Below, in pieces: positions 32,260 to 44,243 of a stretch of DNA of 63,142 nucleotides. The DNA lies in contig NW_020290082.1 in NCBI RefSeq assembly GCF_003144195.1, positions 1 through 63,142 of the forward strand, given 5' to 3'. Both the position numbers and the translations under genes were made by a program. Source of the DNA: Ceraceosorus guamensis (Eukaryota > Basidiomycota > Exobasidiomycetes > Ceraceosorales > Ceraceosoraceae). Within the stretch, counting starts at the first letter, position 1. Each line of letters opens with the position of its first letter. The notes under the pieces are model-generated. The model had not been told where the DNA came from and did not search any database. It saw only the letters and a list, made by a program, of their open reading frames with translations.

Positions 32260-32905
32260 GTGGCTCACAACTTGAGGCTCTTGTGACTGAAGTTTCAGAC
32301 AGGTGGACCTCGTTTAGTGTCCCGATATCTTATATTCTGGAGATACCATTTGACATTCGGATGTCAATCCGCCAAATTGATGCTGAGATATTTTCGAGAG
32401 TGAGCTCCATGCCAAAGCGACCACCGTCTTCGCAGAATTTGAGGTCTTTGTTTGACAAAGAAACAAACTCTAACCCCTTTAAATGAGCGCCCACGGCTTC
32501 CTCCTTTGCATGAATTCTACAGAACTCCACATCTGGGCAAACAATTGCACCGAAGCTGTTGTGGCGGTTATTCGCATTCTTGAGTATTTGCGGGGAAAAC
32601 AACCAAAACAGGCCAAGGCAAGCTCAGGTTTTTCTGAAATTTTCAAATAGCACGCGGCCCAAGGCTCCAAGAATTCGACGCCTCGCTCCTCAAGATTGAG
32701 ATTATCACGATTCTCACGAATCGAAACAGAAGACAGTCACTGACCCTGAACAGCCCACAAAGCTCGACAATATTCCGGCGGAGTGGCCACCGTCGAGCTG
32801 AAAATTTATTTGCATCATCCCGTTTGCAAATGCCGATTTGCACGCTGACTATGATGTCTTTGGCATCAGTGAGACTGTTTCAGGCCGACAAAACACCATC
32901 CCATC

Positions 32906-33123
32906 ATGAATCGCGTGTGCAGAGTCGTGAATGCCGTGATCACGCTGGAGCATTATCGAACGTGCGGGAAAGATGCGACCGAGCCCGATACATTGGACCT
33001 CGCTGCGGTAAGGCGGGGTCTCCACCCGATAAACGCACCTGTCTGTTTTAGCTAGGCGTCTGCATGATACTTCAAGGGAAGCCGTGCTTGTGGGGTACCA
33101 TGCGTCGTTGTACGGATGTCTAA
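32906..33123 (+). CDS. Possible two-exon micro-gene, 57 residues
   Basis: Exons 32906-33007 and 33052-33123 joined by a 44-base intron (GTAAGG...TTTTAG), phase 0. Exon 2 reads VCMILQGKPCLWGTMRRC, similar to ACFLLQGQNLFVRGTYEC at 33488. The intron is very short for this genome and there is no signal peptide, so this may be a fragment. Confidence 0.25.
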
Positions 33124-33487
33124 TATTTCGAGCGACGGTCGACAGAGATAGTAGATCTACCTTACTGCAGCGTGCCTTGTCTCTGGTGTCAGGCCATCAG
33201 TGTCAATTAACCAGTCTTGTTGCAAATTTCTTCTGAAGCATAGTGAAGAGCAAAAAGAAACCAACCCCACCAAACGCGCGCTGTATTTCACAGCTGTCAG
33301 ACTATGAAATGAGCTCTACTCAACTTTGCTCATCGCAGCACGCACGACGACCTGGCTGTGTTTTCCAATTGGGCCCAGATCCGTTTCAGGTCTGGATGTC
33401 TTTCTGCGGCCGACTTCTCTCCAACTGTGGCGCACTCTCAAAACATGATCTTGAGACTGGTGCGAAATGCACCCTGATGCCACGCAG

Positions 33488-33721
33488 GCGTGCTTTCTTC
33501 TCCAAGGCCAAAACCTTTTCGTTCGAGGGACCTATGAGTGCATAGCAACTGACTTTAGCACGGGCGATCGGATTCATTACGTGAACGCTTACCAACAGCC
33601 GCCCGAGCCCCAGCAGGATACAGTCCGCATCCCTTCCTGGCAGGGGCACTCCTCCATCACCGAGTCCTCCAGCGGCACTACCACCATTAAAGATCCAACT
33701 ATGGTCACTGAACAAAAGTAA
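33488..33721 (+). pseudogene. Coding strip with LQG...RGTYEC motif
   Basis: An open strip directly after an acceptor-like CACGCAG, reading ACFLLQGQNLFVRGTYECIA and ending in a Pro/Gln/Ser-rich tail. No acceptable upstream exon could be joined. It is related to the strip at 33052-33123 and perhaps 32074-32259. Confidence 0.3.
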
Positions 33722-34587
33722 TGCACAGAGTTGACATTCGCGACTTGCCGAGTCATTCAGGTTTGCTCGCGATCGACCGGGCGGGCGGGTCGGTTCGAGT
33801 TTGAAATTGTGAAATGTGCAATTCTGCGTATGCAGCACGTCAGCCATTCACATTTGTTCTTGATCACGAGGCGCAAAGCAAACGGTCATCTGAACACTTG
33901 CATTATGCGTGCTATGGAAAACCACTCTGTTCCATTCTGCTCCACAGTACATCGAGTTGATGAAAGAGTGTCAGGACGCAAAGCTTCCCGTTGTTCCAGC
34001 GAGTTCAAGCCATGATGTGATCACCAGACAAACATTGACCTACTCAAAGCCCTTGAAGTGAGTCGAAACTCAATGTAGTGGCTTGCAAACAATCAACTCG
34101 TTGACCTGATGTGCTGACCTCAAAAGTCTTTTGCATGCATGTCAGCACTGAGAACAGACACAACTGCAAGCGCTCCCCTTCTAGCTTCCTTCTTGCTCTC
34201 GCCTAGAGAAGAAAAGGCAAATTGCTGGCATTCGTGCAGTCCACAGATTTGGCAAGAAACTTGTTGTTGCTGCAACTGTTGTTGGTGTCATTCTAAAAGC
34301 CAGATGGACCACCAAAGCAATTGCCAAGGGGGCATTAAATGGTGCGCCACACGTACGGCCACAGCACTCCTCGCTGACATGGGTGCGGCGCGCACAAGGC
34401 GAGGGCGCCTTTCTCGAGGTGCATATCATGGAAGCGTTGCAAAGGTAGAAATGCCTGGCACTTGCCCTGGCTTGCGCTCTTGAACCCCCTTCCCCATTAT
34501 CTCCCCTGTAATCTCTTCAAGGTGCATACTTTCGACTCTCTGCTCTCTTCCCTTGCTGACCCTTCTCCCTCTTGCGCCCCATCTTGC

Positions 34588-35040
34588 AGATGACTAGATT
34601 GTACGATTGCAAATCACGGGTCCAATTTTACCTGCACCCTAAGCGCGGCGGAGGCTCAAGAGGTCCGCACCTTCATCCACCCCTTGCAACACGTGCGTTC
34701 TTGTTCACCGGTAGCCGCATGGCCTTGCTGCTTACCGCAAGTTCTTTCTACTCTTTTAGCACAACCGTTCAAGCTATCACAGGCACAGCGCTCCTTATCC
34801 TCAAGCTGCAGCTCCCTTCTGCTCCTTTTGTCCACCTCCCACTCTTGTCGCCTCCTCCTGCTCCTCTGCCCCTCCTGTTGTCTCTGCCCGTGCTGTTTCC
34901 TCTGTTCCTGGTCCCAACAACGCCCGCAACAGGGAGCGGCGCGCAGCAGCAAAGGAAAAGAAAAGACAGGGCAAGCGCAAGCGTGAGCATCAATCGTGCA
35001 TCAACATGCCTCCTCAACTTGGCTGACTTGCCTGCTTGCC
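34588..35040 (+). pseudogene. Duplicated unit, copy 1 (AEAxxV...PYPQAxAPFCSxCP)
   Basis: Two coding strips read across a predicted 68-base intron (34693-34760, GTGCGT...TTTTAG). They give TLSAAEAQEVRTFIHPLQH, then a strip with SAPYPQAAAPFCSFCPPPT, SSCSSAPP, PGPNNARNRER and a Lys/Arg-rich end. A second intron-like segment (GTGAGC...CTCAG) follows. Copy 2 lies 1.28 kb downstream with the same intron. The continuing sequence (KVWQKMDPSSKFLHLHKTM, about 35040-35810) looks like former coding sequence, but the frame is not sustained. The family is not recognised; a mobile-element origin is possible. Confidence 0.45.
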
Positions 35041-35870
35041 TCAGAACGCCATCAAGGTCTGGCAAAAAATGGATCCTTCTAGCAAGTTTCTGCATCTCCA
35101 CAAAACCATGAAGAGCTGCCAAGCCATTGGGACCCTTGCTAAAGAGCTGGAAGATGGTTTTATGGATGTCAATGCCATCATATCAGAGCATGATGTGCCC
35201 GCTACCTGCTTGTACCTTGCAGCAGAGCTCTCTGTGGAGGAAGCAAGCCGACGCTCACCCCTCGAGCTGCCGCCGCCGGATCCACTTCCCGCCTACCGAT
35301 GCTCACCCCTTGAGCTGCCGCCGCTCCTTCTGCCGCCCTCGCTGCTCGCCCTCGCCCCCGCACCTCCGCTCCTGCCGCCGCTCCTTCAGACAAGGGGAAA
35401 GGTTGCGCTCACAGCCCCTCTCCTCACTCAGCACTATCTTCACCTCCTGCTCCCACTGTCCCAAAGAAGAGCAAAGGGAAAGGGAAAGCTGCCACCGTCA
35501 AGGATGCAGGAGAACCTTCTGCTCGTGGCCGCGGCTGTGGTCGTGGCGCTAGGCAAGGCGGCACTCAACGAGGCGGCAGTCGTTGCGCCCCAAGAGCAGG
35601 CAAGACTGCGTCCACCCGCAAGCAGAAGATCACTGCAAGTGACAGAGGCTTTGAGGCTCTGTGTGATGAGGATGTGCAAGAGGCAGCACAATTCCTATAC
35701 TCAGCAAACTGGGGCCTGTCCCTGCAGCATCAGACGTCCACGGCTTTTGACTGAGCTCTGCGCAAGGACATTGCTGAGGTGCTTGGGGTCATGGCTCTTG
35801 AGCTAGAGTGCCGCCTGGAACCCTTGCTGACCCTTCTCTCCCTTGCCACCCTCTCTTGCATGCCCTCTCC

Positions 35871-36300
35871 CAGATGAGTCATGTCACAGTCCAGGGTCTT
35901 GGCCCAAATCTCTTGTACAACCTGACAGAGGCAGAGGCCAAGCAAGTCTGCAATTTTGTATGCACCTTGCGACACGTGCGTTCTTGCTCATCCAATGGTG
36001 CATGTTCTCACTGCTTACCAAAAGTTCCCTTGACTACTGTAGCACAAACAGCAAAACCATGCAACATTCTACACGCAAGGCAACCCTTATCCTCAAGCCC
36101 CAGCTCCCTTCTGCTCCTCCTGTCCCTCTGCCACTCCAATTGTCTCTTCCTGCTCCTCTGCCCCTGTCCCTGGGCCCAACAACCTCCGCAACAGGGAGCG
36201 GTGAACGGCAGCAAAGGCAAAAAAAAAAAAACAGGGCAAGCGCAAGTGTGAGCATCAATTGTGCATCAGTATGGCTGCTCAACTTGGCTGAATTGCCCGC
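35871..36300 (+). pseudogene. Duplicated unit, copy 2
   Basis: The same arrangement as copy 1, with a 67-base intron at 35976-36042. It reads NLTEAEAKQVCNFVCTLRH, then GNPYPQAPAPFCSSCPS, SSCSSAPVPGPNNLRNRER. Conservation of protein blocks, splice sites and intron length between diverged copies argues that the unit was once a functional gene. A strip near 36551-36700 with WQLIFECHAHEAKCACKVL may be a further exon. Confidence 0.45.
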
Positions 36301-38091
36301 CTGACCACTTGCAGCCTCGCCCCCTCCAAAGGACACGCCAACTGGTCCCAAGGCGCAGTCAAGTGAGGCACCTCAGGCGTTGTCAAACGTTGTGCTCGAC
36401 ATGCTTTCTGACGTGCTTCTCTGCGACTCTACAGGCAACTCTGGCAACACGGGTGACAAGCCTGATCCCGCCCAAGGGCAAACTCCTGGTGAGCATCGCG
36501 CATCCATTGTTGTCATTGTCAATGCACTGCTCACATGCTCTTTGTTTGGCAGCTACCAACGGAGCAAATGCTGGCAAGAAGAATGCCAGCGCCTGGCAGC
36601 TCATCTTCGAGTGCCACGCACATGAAGCAAAGTGCGCATGCAAGGTCTTGACCACGCGCCAGTGGCAAAGGTCAGATCTGATGATATTGGCGGCCAAGGA
36701 GACGCGCCTCTTGCCGCTGAGTGCACGATTCATCCTATGGGCACATTTAGACATCCCAGCAAGGACGTTGTTGCTCATCCTCTTGAAGTTGCCAACGGGT
36801 GCGTCGAGGTCCATGTCAGCGTGATGGGCCTCTGTCAATGCCATGCAGCCCGGGCTGTCAACCTCCATCATGGTCTCAACTGCTTCGGAAACCATGAGAT
36901 TGTCCACCTCCATTGAGTTGTCCTCGATGTTGTCAGCAAGTCAGTGTCCTGCAAGGTTGAACGCTGAAGCATGAGGACGATATCCTCGAGATTGTCTTGG
37001 CAAGATGGCAAATCCGCCACGGTAAGGAGAGCAAGGGCCTCGGCAGTGTCCTTGATGGCAATGGGCAGGCTGACCAAGACAGTGTCCAGCAATTCCCCTT
37101 CCAAGCTGAGATCCTGAAGAAGCGTGACTAGATTGTCGAGATCCTCTCCGATGGGCAACTCGGACAAAGAAAGAGCACCAAACGCAGGCGGGGATTGCAG
37201 GAGCTCAATTGACATCTTGTTGGTTGCGGCCAATTCCAAAGTGTCGTCGGTCGCGGTCGATTCCGAAACGCTTTCAATCGTTGGCGAGGCAGCGCCACAG
37301 GCACGGAAGGTACGGCTGCGTGCAACAGTGCTGTGCGGTCCTGACAGATGTTCACAAGCAGGCAAAATAGATGCTAAAGTCACTACCAAGTACTTCTAGC
37401 GGTGTGCCTCCTCCTCAATGCCTCACGCAATCTCACCTTCTTGCAACCCAGTGTGTGCATACAAGGAAGTGCAAGCCAAGTTGTCAATTGTGCGTGGGCA
37501 GGTCAGTCATGGTATCAAGGAAAGAGAGTGAGCGGTCAACTAAGATACATGTAGTTGCGCGCTCCCACAATTAGGAAGTTGACAAGGCATTTGGAGGCGA
37601 GTCAGGCGCACCTCAGTAGGGTGCTCTAAGCGATGAGCTGGTCTCCAAGGTCCTTTTATGGTGTGATTGGGTCTTCATCCTCTTGCCTGCGTGCCACTCC
37701 TTGGGTAGAGCTCTTTCTGCTAGAGCGTGCTGAGAGCTGTCAGCCCACCAAGAAGCACGGCGGCAGAGCCGACAGCAGCCAAGGCAAGCAGCTGCAAGCC
37801 GGATCAGCGGCCTGTGGGCAGCTGCTCAGTCTCTGGCAAGACTGCCACTTCCAGATTTGCCAGCATTGCCTTCGAGGCACCTTTCAGGTTGACCTTGCGA
37901 CTCTCCATGTCCAGCAGGGGACCAAAGACCATTGAGGAAAGTCGACCCTTTGGGTAGCGCTTGCACGGCACAAAGCGCAGGTCCAGGTTGTAACAAGGAA
38001 TAGCGCTTGGTTGCTTTGGCAAAGGTTTTGACTGGCATAGACAGAATTTGTTGGTCAGTGTGAGCAGTGGTGGTCAGCACGTAGACAGCAT

Positions 38092-38221
38092 AAGAAATGA
38101 TGTCTCCTTTCAAGACGCCCATCTCTGTCCAGATGAGCTGGCTCTCTTCACGGTAGGCTGATGCCGGGCGTATGGCAGCGCTTTGCGAGGTCTGTTCAAG
38201 CGCTTTGATGCCACTCAATAG
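38092..38221. repeat. 130-bp direct repeat, copy 1
   Basis: This segment is nearly identical to 38312-38441 (a handful of differences), offset 220 bases. Confidence 0.85.
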
Positions 38222-38311
38222 CAAGTTTGACATGGAGCTGGTCTGAGCGCTGGGCAGTATTGGTGTTGCTTCCACAAACCTCCAGAATGGTTGCTTTGGC
38301 AGCCACAAGCC

Positions 38312-38441
38312 AAGAAATGATGTCTCCTTTCAAGACGCCCATCTCTGTCCAGATGAGCTGGCTCTCTTCACGGTAGGCTGATGCCAGGCGTATGGCAGCA
38401 CTTTCCAAGGTCTGTTAAAGCGCTTCAATGCCACTCAATAG
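38312..38441. repeat. 130-bp direct repeat, copy 2
   Basis: The second copy of the 38092-38221 segment. The 90 bases between the copies are unrelated, so this is a spaced duplication and not a simple tandem one. Confidence 0.85.
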
Positions 38442-38781
38442 TGCATTTCAAAACTCTTGGCTACCATCATCTGCATCTTCTCGGATCATCTTGAGCTGCA
38501 AAACCATTGCTTGGCACAATCGCCTCATATGCTGGTTGGCAGCCTGCGCAAATCAAGCTAGAGGATGAGCTTGGTGGTCGGCTTCCCCAATGACGCTTTG
38601 GTCCAACTGCTGTTGTGTGGCCATGCCCGTGTCAGCAACTTGTCAATGGCTTTGATGGTGCAAAAGAATACAGATCTAACACAAGATTAATTCACAGCTC
38701 AAGGATTGCCACTGGACTGCAACTCTGGTGCAGAAGGAATTCCACCCTCCGTTGACGTTGTTGCCTGAGCATCTGCCTCCC

Positions 38782-39060
38782 CCCTGCTCAACAGTTGCCA
38801 CTGTCAACGGGATGCTGAGGACTTTGAGTAGAGAAGTGTTGCCTTGCTTGATGTCTCCACCCAACAGTGACAAGCCTGCATGTGACCTTTCCACCAACCT
38901 TTCCATTGTCCTATCCATCTTCCTCTTGGTCAACAGTCACCACTGTTGATGAAGACGCTGGGGACTTTGTGCAAGAGAAGTTTGCCTCAGTCTATGTCTC
39001 CATCAACAGCGACAAGCCTGTATGCAACCTTTCCATCCACCGTTCCATCCACCGTTCTTG
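38782..39060. repeat. Diverged tandem duplication, about 120-bp unit
   Basis: Two neighbouring units share GTCAACAGT(T/C)(G/A)CCACTGT, GGGGACTTT-like, GTCTCCA and CAGTGACAAGCCTG(C/T)ATG blocks at about 120-base spacing. The copies are clearly diverged. No coding function is evident. Confidence 0.5.
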
Positions 39061-39434
39061 CACTTCTTCCTGCTCCCCTCCAGTCCATCCTGCTTTCCTT
39101 CAATTTGTCCTGGTTTTTGCCGCCTTGTTCTGCCTTCCTCCAGGCAATGCTTTTGCCTCCAGTAGTGCTCAGCTCTGGGATGCTGGTAATCTATTTTTGG
39201 TGCTGGAGGCACCACAGTCCGCCAAGAGCTAAGGTGGCAGAGCTCATGACAATCTCAGCAATGCGCCATGAGCTCATTTTGTCTGGCTTCTGTTCCTCTT
39301 CTTTGTTGAAGAACTGCGGTGGGCAAAGAAGTTGATCAGCACAAATGGACATCAAGAAGACTGAGTCAGCTGCCGTGTACCTTGCAGTTCTGGCCGCTGG
39401 CCAAAGATTTGTCCAGAACTGCGGGCAAGGGCGT

Positions 39435-40112
39435 TCATTTGCGTGCAGGAGTGAGACAAATTGGCAATCCGACCGTTGTCGCAGCCTGCAGTCCAAGTCC
39501 TGGCAATGCCAGCCAGTTGCTTCCGCAAGTGTTTGCAAGAGGGGCCTGACAAGCCACAGGACTAGCAACCATGAGGTTGGTGGTGCTGCCTGCCACCTTG
39601 ACAGGAGCTGGCACCCTGGCATCTGCCGTACTGCAAGAGTGTGCGGCTTTGTCAAGGATGCCGCCAAGCACGCCAAGCTCCTGAGGCAGGTCCTTGGCTG
39701 GGCTGGCGCGGGCAGTGCGCAAGACTGGGACAACCTTCTTGAAGGTGGGACTGCCAGCCAGCTTGACCGGAGTGGAGGTTCTGTCCTCCTTGGTGTCACT
39801 CGGAGCAAGCGTTGTCAGCAAAACGCAGGCCGGAAGCATCTCTTCTGAGACGCATGGTGGTATGCTGGCCAATTTAACCGGTGTAAACATTGGTTCCTGT
39901 TCCAAAACGCACGTCAAAAGCAACTCACCAGAGACACTTGGGGAGCGCATCTTGTCGGAAGCACACCTCGGAAGCATCTCCTCCTGGGCGCAAGTTGATT
40001 TTTTTCTGGCAAGTTTGACCAGAGAAGGAGCATCTTCCTGCTCAGAGTTGCTTTCATCGGGCATCTCTGGCAAAACGCACACTGGAGCTGTCTTGTCAGA
40101 GTTGCGCATAGA
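39435..40112 (-). other. Minus-strand ORF with imperfect VKLA/EEMLP repeats
   Basis: An open frame of about 225 residues with three or four imperfect units around xxVKLAxxxxxC and EEMLPxC. The unit continues upstream in another frame (KAPVECALSKMLTECALEPE). No known domain. It may be a repeat-protein gene fragment or an element relic. Confidence 0.3.
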
Positions 40113-41079
40113 GACTCTGGCTCCAAGGCACACTCAGTGAGCATCTTTGACAAAGCGCATTCAACAGGCGCTTTCTTTGTCTTGAGGCGCAATGAGCGCA
40201 AGCTTTTTGAGAGTTTCAAAGGGGCTTTAAGAGCCCCTTTGGCCGTTTTGACGATCTTGGCAGATTTGCCTTTGGTACTGGGCTGAGATACATTGACATT
40301 GCAACAAACAATGAAGTCAGTCACAAGACGTAAAATTAAGGGCAATGTCATTACAAGGACATAACAAGTACAACTCACCTCACGACTGTACTTCTCGTGG
40401 GGTAGGCAGTTGCGGTGACCGCAATCCTGTTCAAATCACAAGACAATGATTGGATCAGATCAGCACAGGCTGACCAAGTTGCAGAGGCAGTCAAGGCTAT
40501 TGCTGATGTTAAACAAAGTACCCTTGTTCGTTCTCGTTTGTTCTCGTACTCCTCTCTGCGCTCCCAACCCGACCAGCCTTTCCTCCCGCCCTTTCCTCCC
40601 GCTTCCTCCTGCTCCTTCTCTCCACCTAGCCTGACTCCAACAACACGCCCCCCCTCCTTGCTTTTGATGTTACAACCTTGCCCTCAATCCCTCCTTCTTC
40701 TGCACCTCTGATGCCACCCCTGCGGACCATGTTGAAATGCCAAACCTGTCCTTGACATGAATCTCTTTCTCTTTCTTCTCTGATGCGTGTAGCAAATGTG
40801 AACCTCTTTCTCTTGTTCTCCGATGCTTGCAGCAAATGTGAATCTCTCTTTTTTTTTCTGATGCGTGTAGCAAATGTGACTCTCTTTTCTGATGCGTTGA
40901 AAATGCAAATTATTCCTTCTGGTGCGTGTTCCACAGCTGACGTCGTGCCAGCACTCACGATCAGCTCCTGGCAAGTCATGCACAGGCACACGCGCTGCTC
41001 ACCTTTTTGGCCACCTCGTTGGCGCCGCTGCTACTATCCGCGCTTGCTCGCACGCTTGCTCGCACGCACGCACGCAGCT

Positions 41080-42112
41080 CTACCCAACTTGCCCACTCAA
41101 TGCGCCCCCCTTGCCATGGCTTTCCAGCTCATCATGTTTGTCTGTCAGAGCCAAGTCCATGGCATACATGTGCAGCTGGGACCAACCGCTTCTTTCCGGC
41201 CAATTGGTATTGTCCAACCACTCATTCCTCTTGAGCACAATGGCATCTTCCAGATGCATGAGGCCTGCATAAAAGTGCGCCTTGTGGCACACAATGCACA
41301 TCACCTTCTTATGCAAAAGGGAAGAGCTTACAGTCCTTGATGTGGGGCAACCTCCAGGCCAAGCCACGTAGCTGGAGATGCTGTCTGCATCCAGCTCAAT
41401 TGTAGCGACCAATGTCTGGAATGTTGTGGCAGCCAGCGCAGAGTGGAGAGCAGCTTTAAATCACTCTGCCTTGCTGTCTGTCCTTGCATCCTGCCCAATG
41501 TTTCTGGCATCATCGCTAGGAATAATGTCCCTAAAATAGGCAGAAGTGGTGGCAACGCTGTGCATGGCTCTCTGCACTGCACGCCACTGCCGCTCATTGC
41601 CACACGCTTGCAAGGCAACAACGCGGTATCCGCAGTTGCCATCACCAACAACATTGCGGAGCCAAGAGCTCAAGCCAATTGTTTCTAGAGCTTGCACTTG
41701 GTCAGGCATTGCAATTTGCGCAAGCTCAAGCTGAGCTGGGATTGGACGCATTTCCAGGTTGCTGCCGTGCATCATATTCCAGCCCACTCTCTTGAGCACT
41801 GGCAACGCATTCCACACAACATCAGCTGGAAGCTGGATGGTTTTGATGATTTCACTGGGCAAAAGTCCCGCCTGATCCGCGGCACCACCCCGCACTGCTG
41901 CCCAAGAAATTTCCACAGTGGGCAAGGTAGGATGCTGCACAAGAAACTTTTCCAGTCTCCTGTCTACATACAACCAGTTCAAGCAGAACAGGTGCAAGGT
42001 CTTGGCTTTTGGCTTGGCTTGCAAGCTCTGGATGAGCCAGCACCTTGCCTAAATCCTGCGCAACAGGTTCAAAGCTTGGTGTTGCCTCAAATTGATATGC
42101 ATCACTGGCCAC
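41080..42112 (-). pseudogene. OTU-type cysteine protease-like relic
   Basis: The minus strand carries the hallmark GDGNCGYR (bases 41623-41646) with following QACGNERQWRAVQRAM, the active-site region of OTU-family deubiquitinase-like proteases. Further on, HFYAGLMHLEDAIVLKRNEWL resembles the conserved HF segment near the family C-terminus. OTU domains of this type are common in fungal mobile elements. The region does not form one continuous frame and appears broken, in line with the decayed look of the whole 29-43 kb island. Confidence 0.5.
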
Positions 42113-43529
42113 CTTCAGGGCAGCGTGCGTCTTGTCAATGGTTGCAGATTTGAGCTTGACCTTTGTCAGAGCAAAAAGCCGTTCTGGTTGTTACTTTCCA
42201 AAGTCCCACATAGGGCAGCTATTGTGAGACCTGCTGACCAAACAACCTTCATTGTAGCACCTTCAATTGGTGAGGGCAAGGAGCAAGCCTCTTCCCTGGC
42301 TTGCATACAGATGGACGTCTCTGCTCCAACTGACTGAATTGCTTTGTTTGTACAGGCTCAGCTTCACCAGCAGCAAAAGCGTGCTCCTCCAGCGTTGCAC
42401 AAATACACGCAACGCCCGACCAGAAAGGGCAAATTTCTGGGCAATGTCCCCCTCAGCATCAGCAGTAGCAAACGCGCCAACTAAGGTACTTTGCAGATGT
42501 CGTTCTGTCACTTTCACCACAAACGTCACTGCTACCCGCCCTACAATCTGCAAGGAACCATCCCTTGCCTCTTGTCCTCAGCCTTACTAGGACGTTGTCC
42601 TTTGCAGACTCATTGGGCCTCTTCAAGCTGGATCAGCTCAAAGCCCTTTGATGATCAAAATTTGAGCTTGCAAGGATGCTTGATTGACCTCAAGCACATC
42701 AAAGGCATCCATGCGCCCTCAGTCTGCACATTGGAGCGCAGACCTCTCCGGCCAGTGGATGTCTCACAGCGTGTGGCCGGATAATACAAATGATAACAAT
42801 AATTGGTCCGGACAGAGAAAATGAACAGTGGTGAAAGCAGACAAAGAGGCACCATAGACTCACCCATAACCAGAACGCCGCAAGGAATGCCAATGCTCAG
42901 TGAGAGCAGTTGTTGGATCCACCAGATTTACAGGAATCAGAGCTTGGCTCAGTGTGCAGTGCATTGCCATCACCTACATCCCCCAACTTTGCTTCACCCG
43001 CCCCTTGTGCGTTCAAAGAGAGGAACAGAGCGCTTCAAAGATTTCAAAAGAGAAGGCAAGAGTGCACATGAATTGAGGAGACGACCTCCCTGCCCAGCTG
43101 CCCTCACTGCCATTTGAATCCAACACTGGTCTAGATGAGTTGACTGCTGCACTTGACACTGTTGAATGGCTCGTCGGCCAATCCTTTGGTCAGCGTCATG
43201 CAGAAGTCATCGTGAGCAATCTCTCGGCATTGCTCGAAACTGCCCTCAGCAATTCATTTCTCAGCCAGCGCCCACAATCTTCCTTTGCGCTTTGCTCTAT
43301 ACACTTACCTCTATTATTTTGCCTTTCTCCTGGCCTTTGGCGCACACATGACAACACCACTGTGCATCGATCGAACACTGCTCTTCGACACTCACGACTA
43401 TCGCCATCACTCGTGCTTTGATAGCTTTCTGATCAGCGATTGACGTCTCCCGTCATTTGATTAGCAGACGTAAATGACTTCCCTTGACATTTATAGAGAA
43501 GACGTAGGTTTGTAGAGCTGACACATGAC
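42113..43529. other. No gene supported
   Basis: Short frames only on both strands. The right part (43,140-43,420) has an open plus frame without motif. The boundary of the gene-poor island lies about here. Confidence 0.35.
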
Positions 43530-43637
43530 GTGACTCGCTATCCCCAGAGGACATCGACGCGCACCCTCATTCGTCCCCATTGCGTCATTGCAGCGCAATC
43601 TCTTGACTCCCAACTCCCGCCGCACGTCAGAAGGTGG

Positions 43638-44243
43638 ATGGTAGCACGCGATTTTGCAGCAGCTTTTCCCGAGATCGTGCAGTTTGTCATCGACAACGAA
43701 GCAGTGACTTACTCGGGCCATCATCCGATCGAAGGCATCTTCATCGCCAAGACATGGGGTCGTCCTTTTGGTTTCACTTGTTTCGACCTCGTCACTAGAG
43801 CGCCTGTCGAGCCGTCGTTCACTTTGCCAAGTGACGCTGGAGCTGCTGAGGTCGGCGCAGCAAACAGTGCGCCACTTGGGGCGAGCGACGTCGATCTTGA
43901 GAATGGAGCGACGATCCACCCGTCCTTTGCTCTGCCAAACGACACAGAAGTCGGTGCTGAAGGTGCAACAACGGCGGTGGAACGCGAGATGATTCTCGTC
44001 TCAAGCAGTGGGCTGGCTTACAGGCATACAACCACGATGGCGAAAGCGAAAGCTGGACGTGTGCTGACCCAAGTCTTGAACACGGCTTCGTTGACTCAAT
44101 CGCACATCACCATTTCTTCTATTACAATTACAATTGCAGATTGCGCTGCACTATCGATAACGTCTGATAAGGGTGGATCAAATGCTGCGCCATGCGCCGA
44201 GTCGGTGAATTTTGCGGTACGTTCGTGCAGCAGCAAAGTATGA
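43638..44243 (+). CDS. Hypothetical protein, 201 residues
   Basis: A plus-strand frame from ATG 43638 (the open frame extends upstream to 43530 without another ATG). It begins MVARDFAAAFPEIVQFVIDNEA. It contains two imperfect repeats (PSFTLPSDAGAAEVGA and PSFALPNDTEVGAEGA) and no signal peptide or known domain. Composition resembles real genes of this window. It converges with the SSXT-like gene, 228 bases away. Confidence 0.4.
   Translation: MVARDFAAAFPEIVQFVIDNEAVTYSGHHPIEGIFIAKTWGRPFGFTCFDLVTRAPVEPSFTLPSDAGAAEVGAANSAPLGASDVDLENGATIHPSFALPNDTEVGAEGATTAVEREMILVSSSGLAYRHTTTMAKAKAGRVLTQVLNTASLTQSHITISSITITIADCAALSITSDKGGSNAAPCAESVNFAVRSCSSKV

Larger units (their letters stand above)
37826..38441 (-). 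pseudogene. Minus-strand coding strip carrying a 130-bp duplication
   Basis: The minus strand reads ASAYREESQLIWTEMGVLKGD twice because of a direct duplication, followed after the promoter-proximal copy by AVYVLTTTAHTDQQILSMPV. The sequence looks like former coding sequence, but no start, domain or complete frame is evident. Confidence 0.35.

Noticed and set aside
29369-43529. An intact LTR retrotransposon or DNA transposon in the gene-poor island.
   Set aside because: I saw no reverse transcriptase, integrase or transposase motifs and no long matching terminal repeats; only an OTU-like relic and unclassified duplications are visible.
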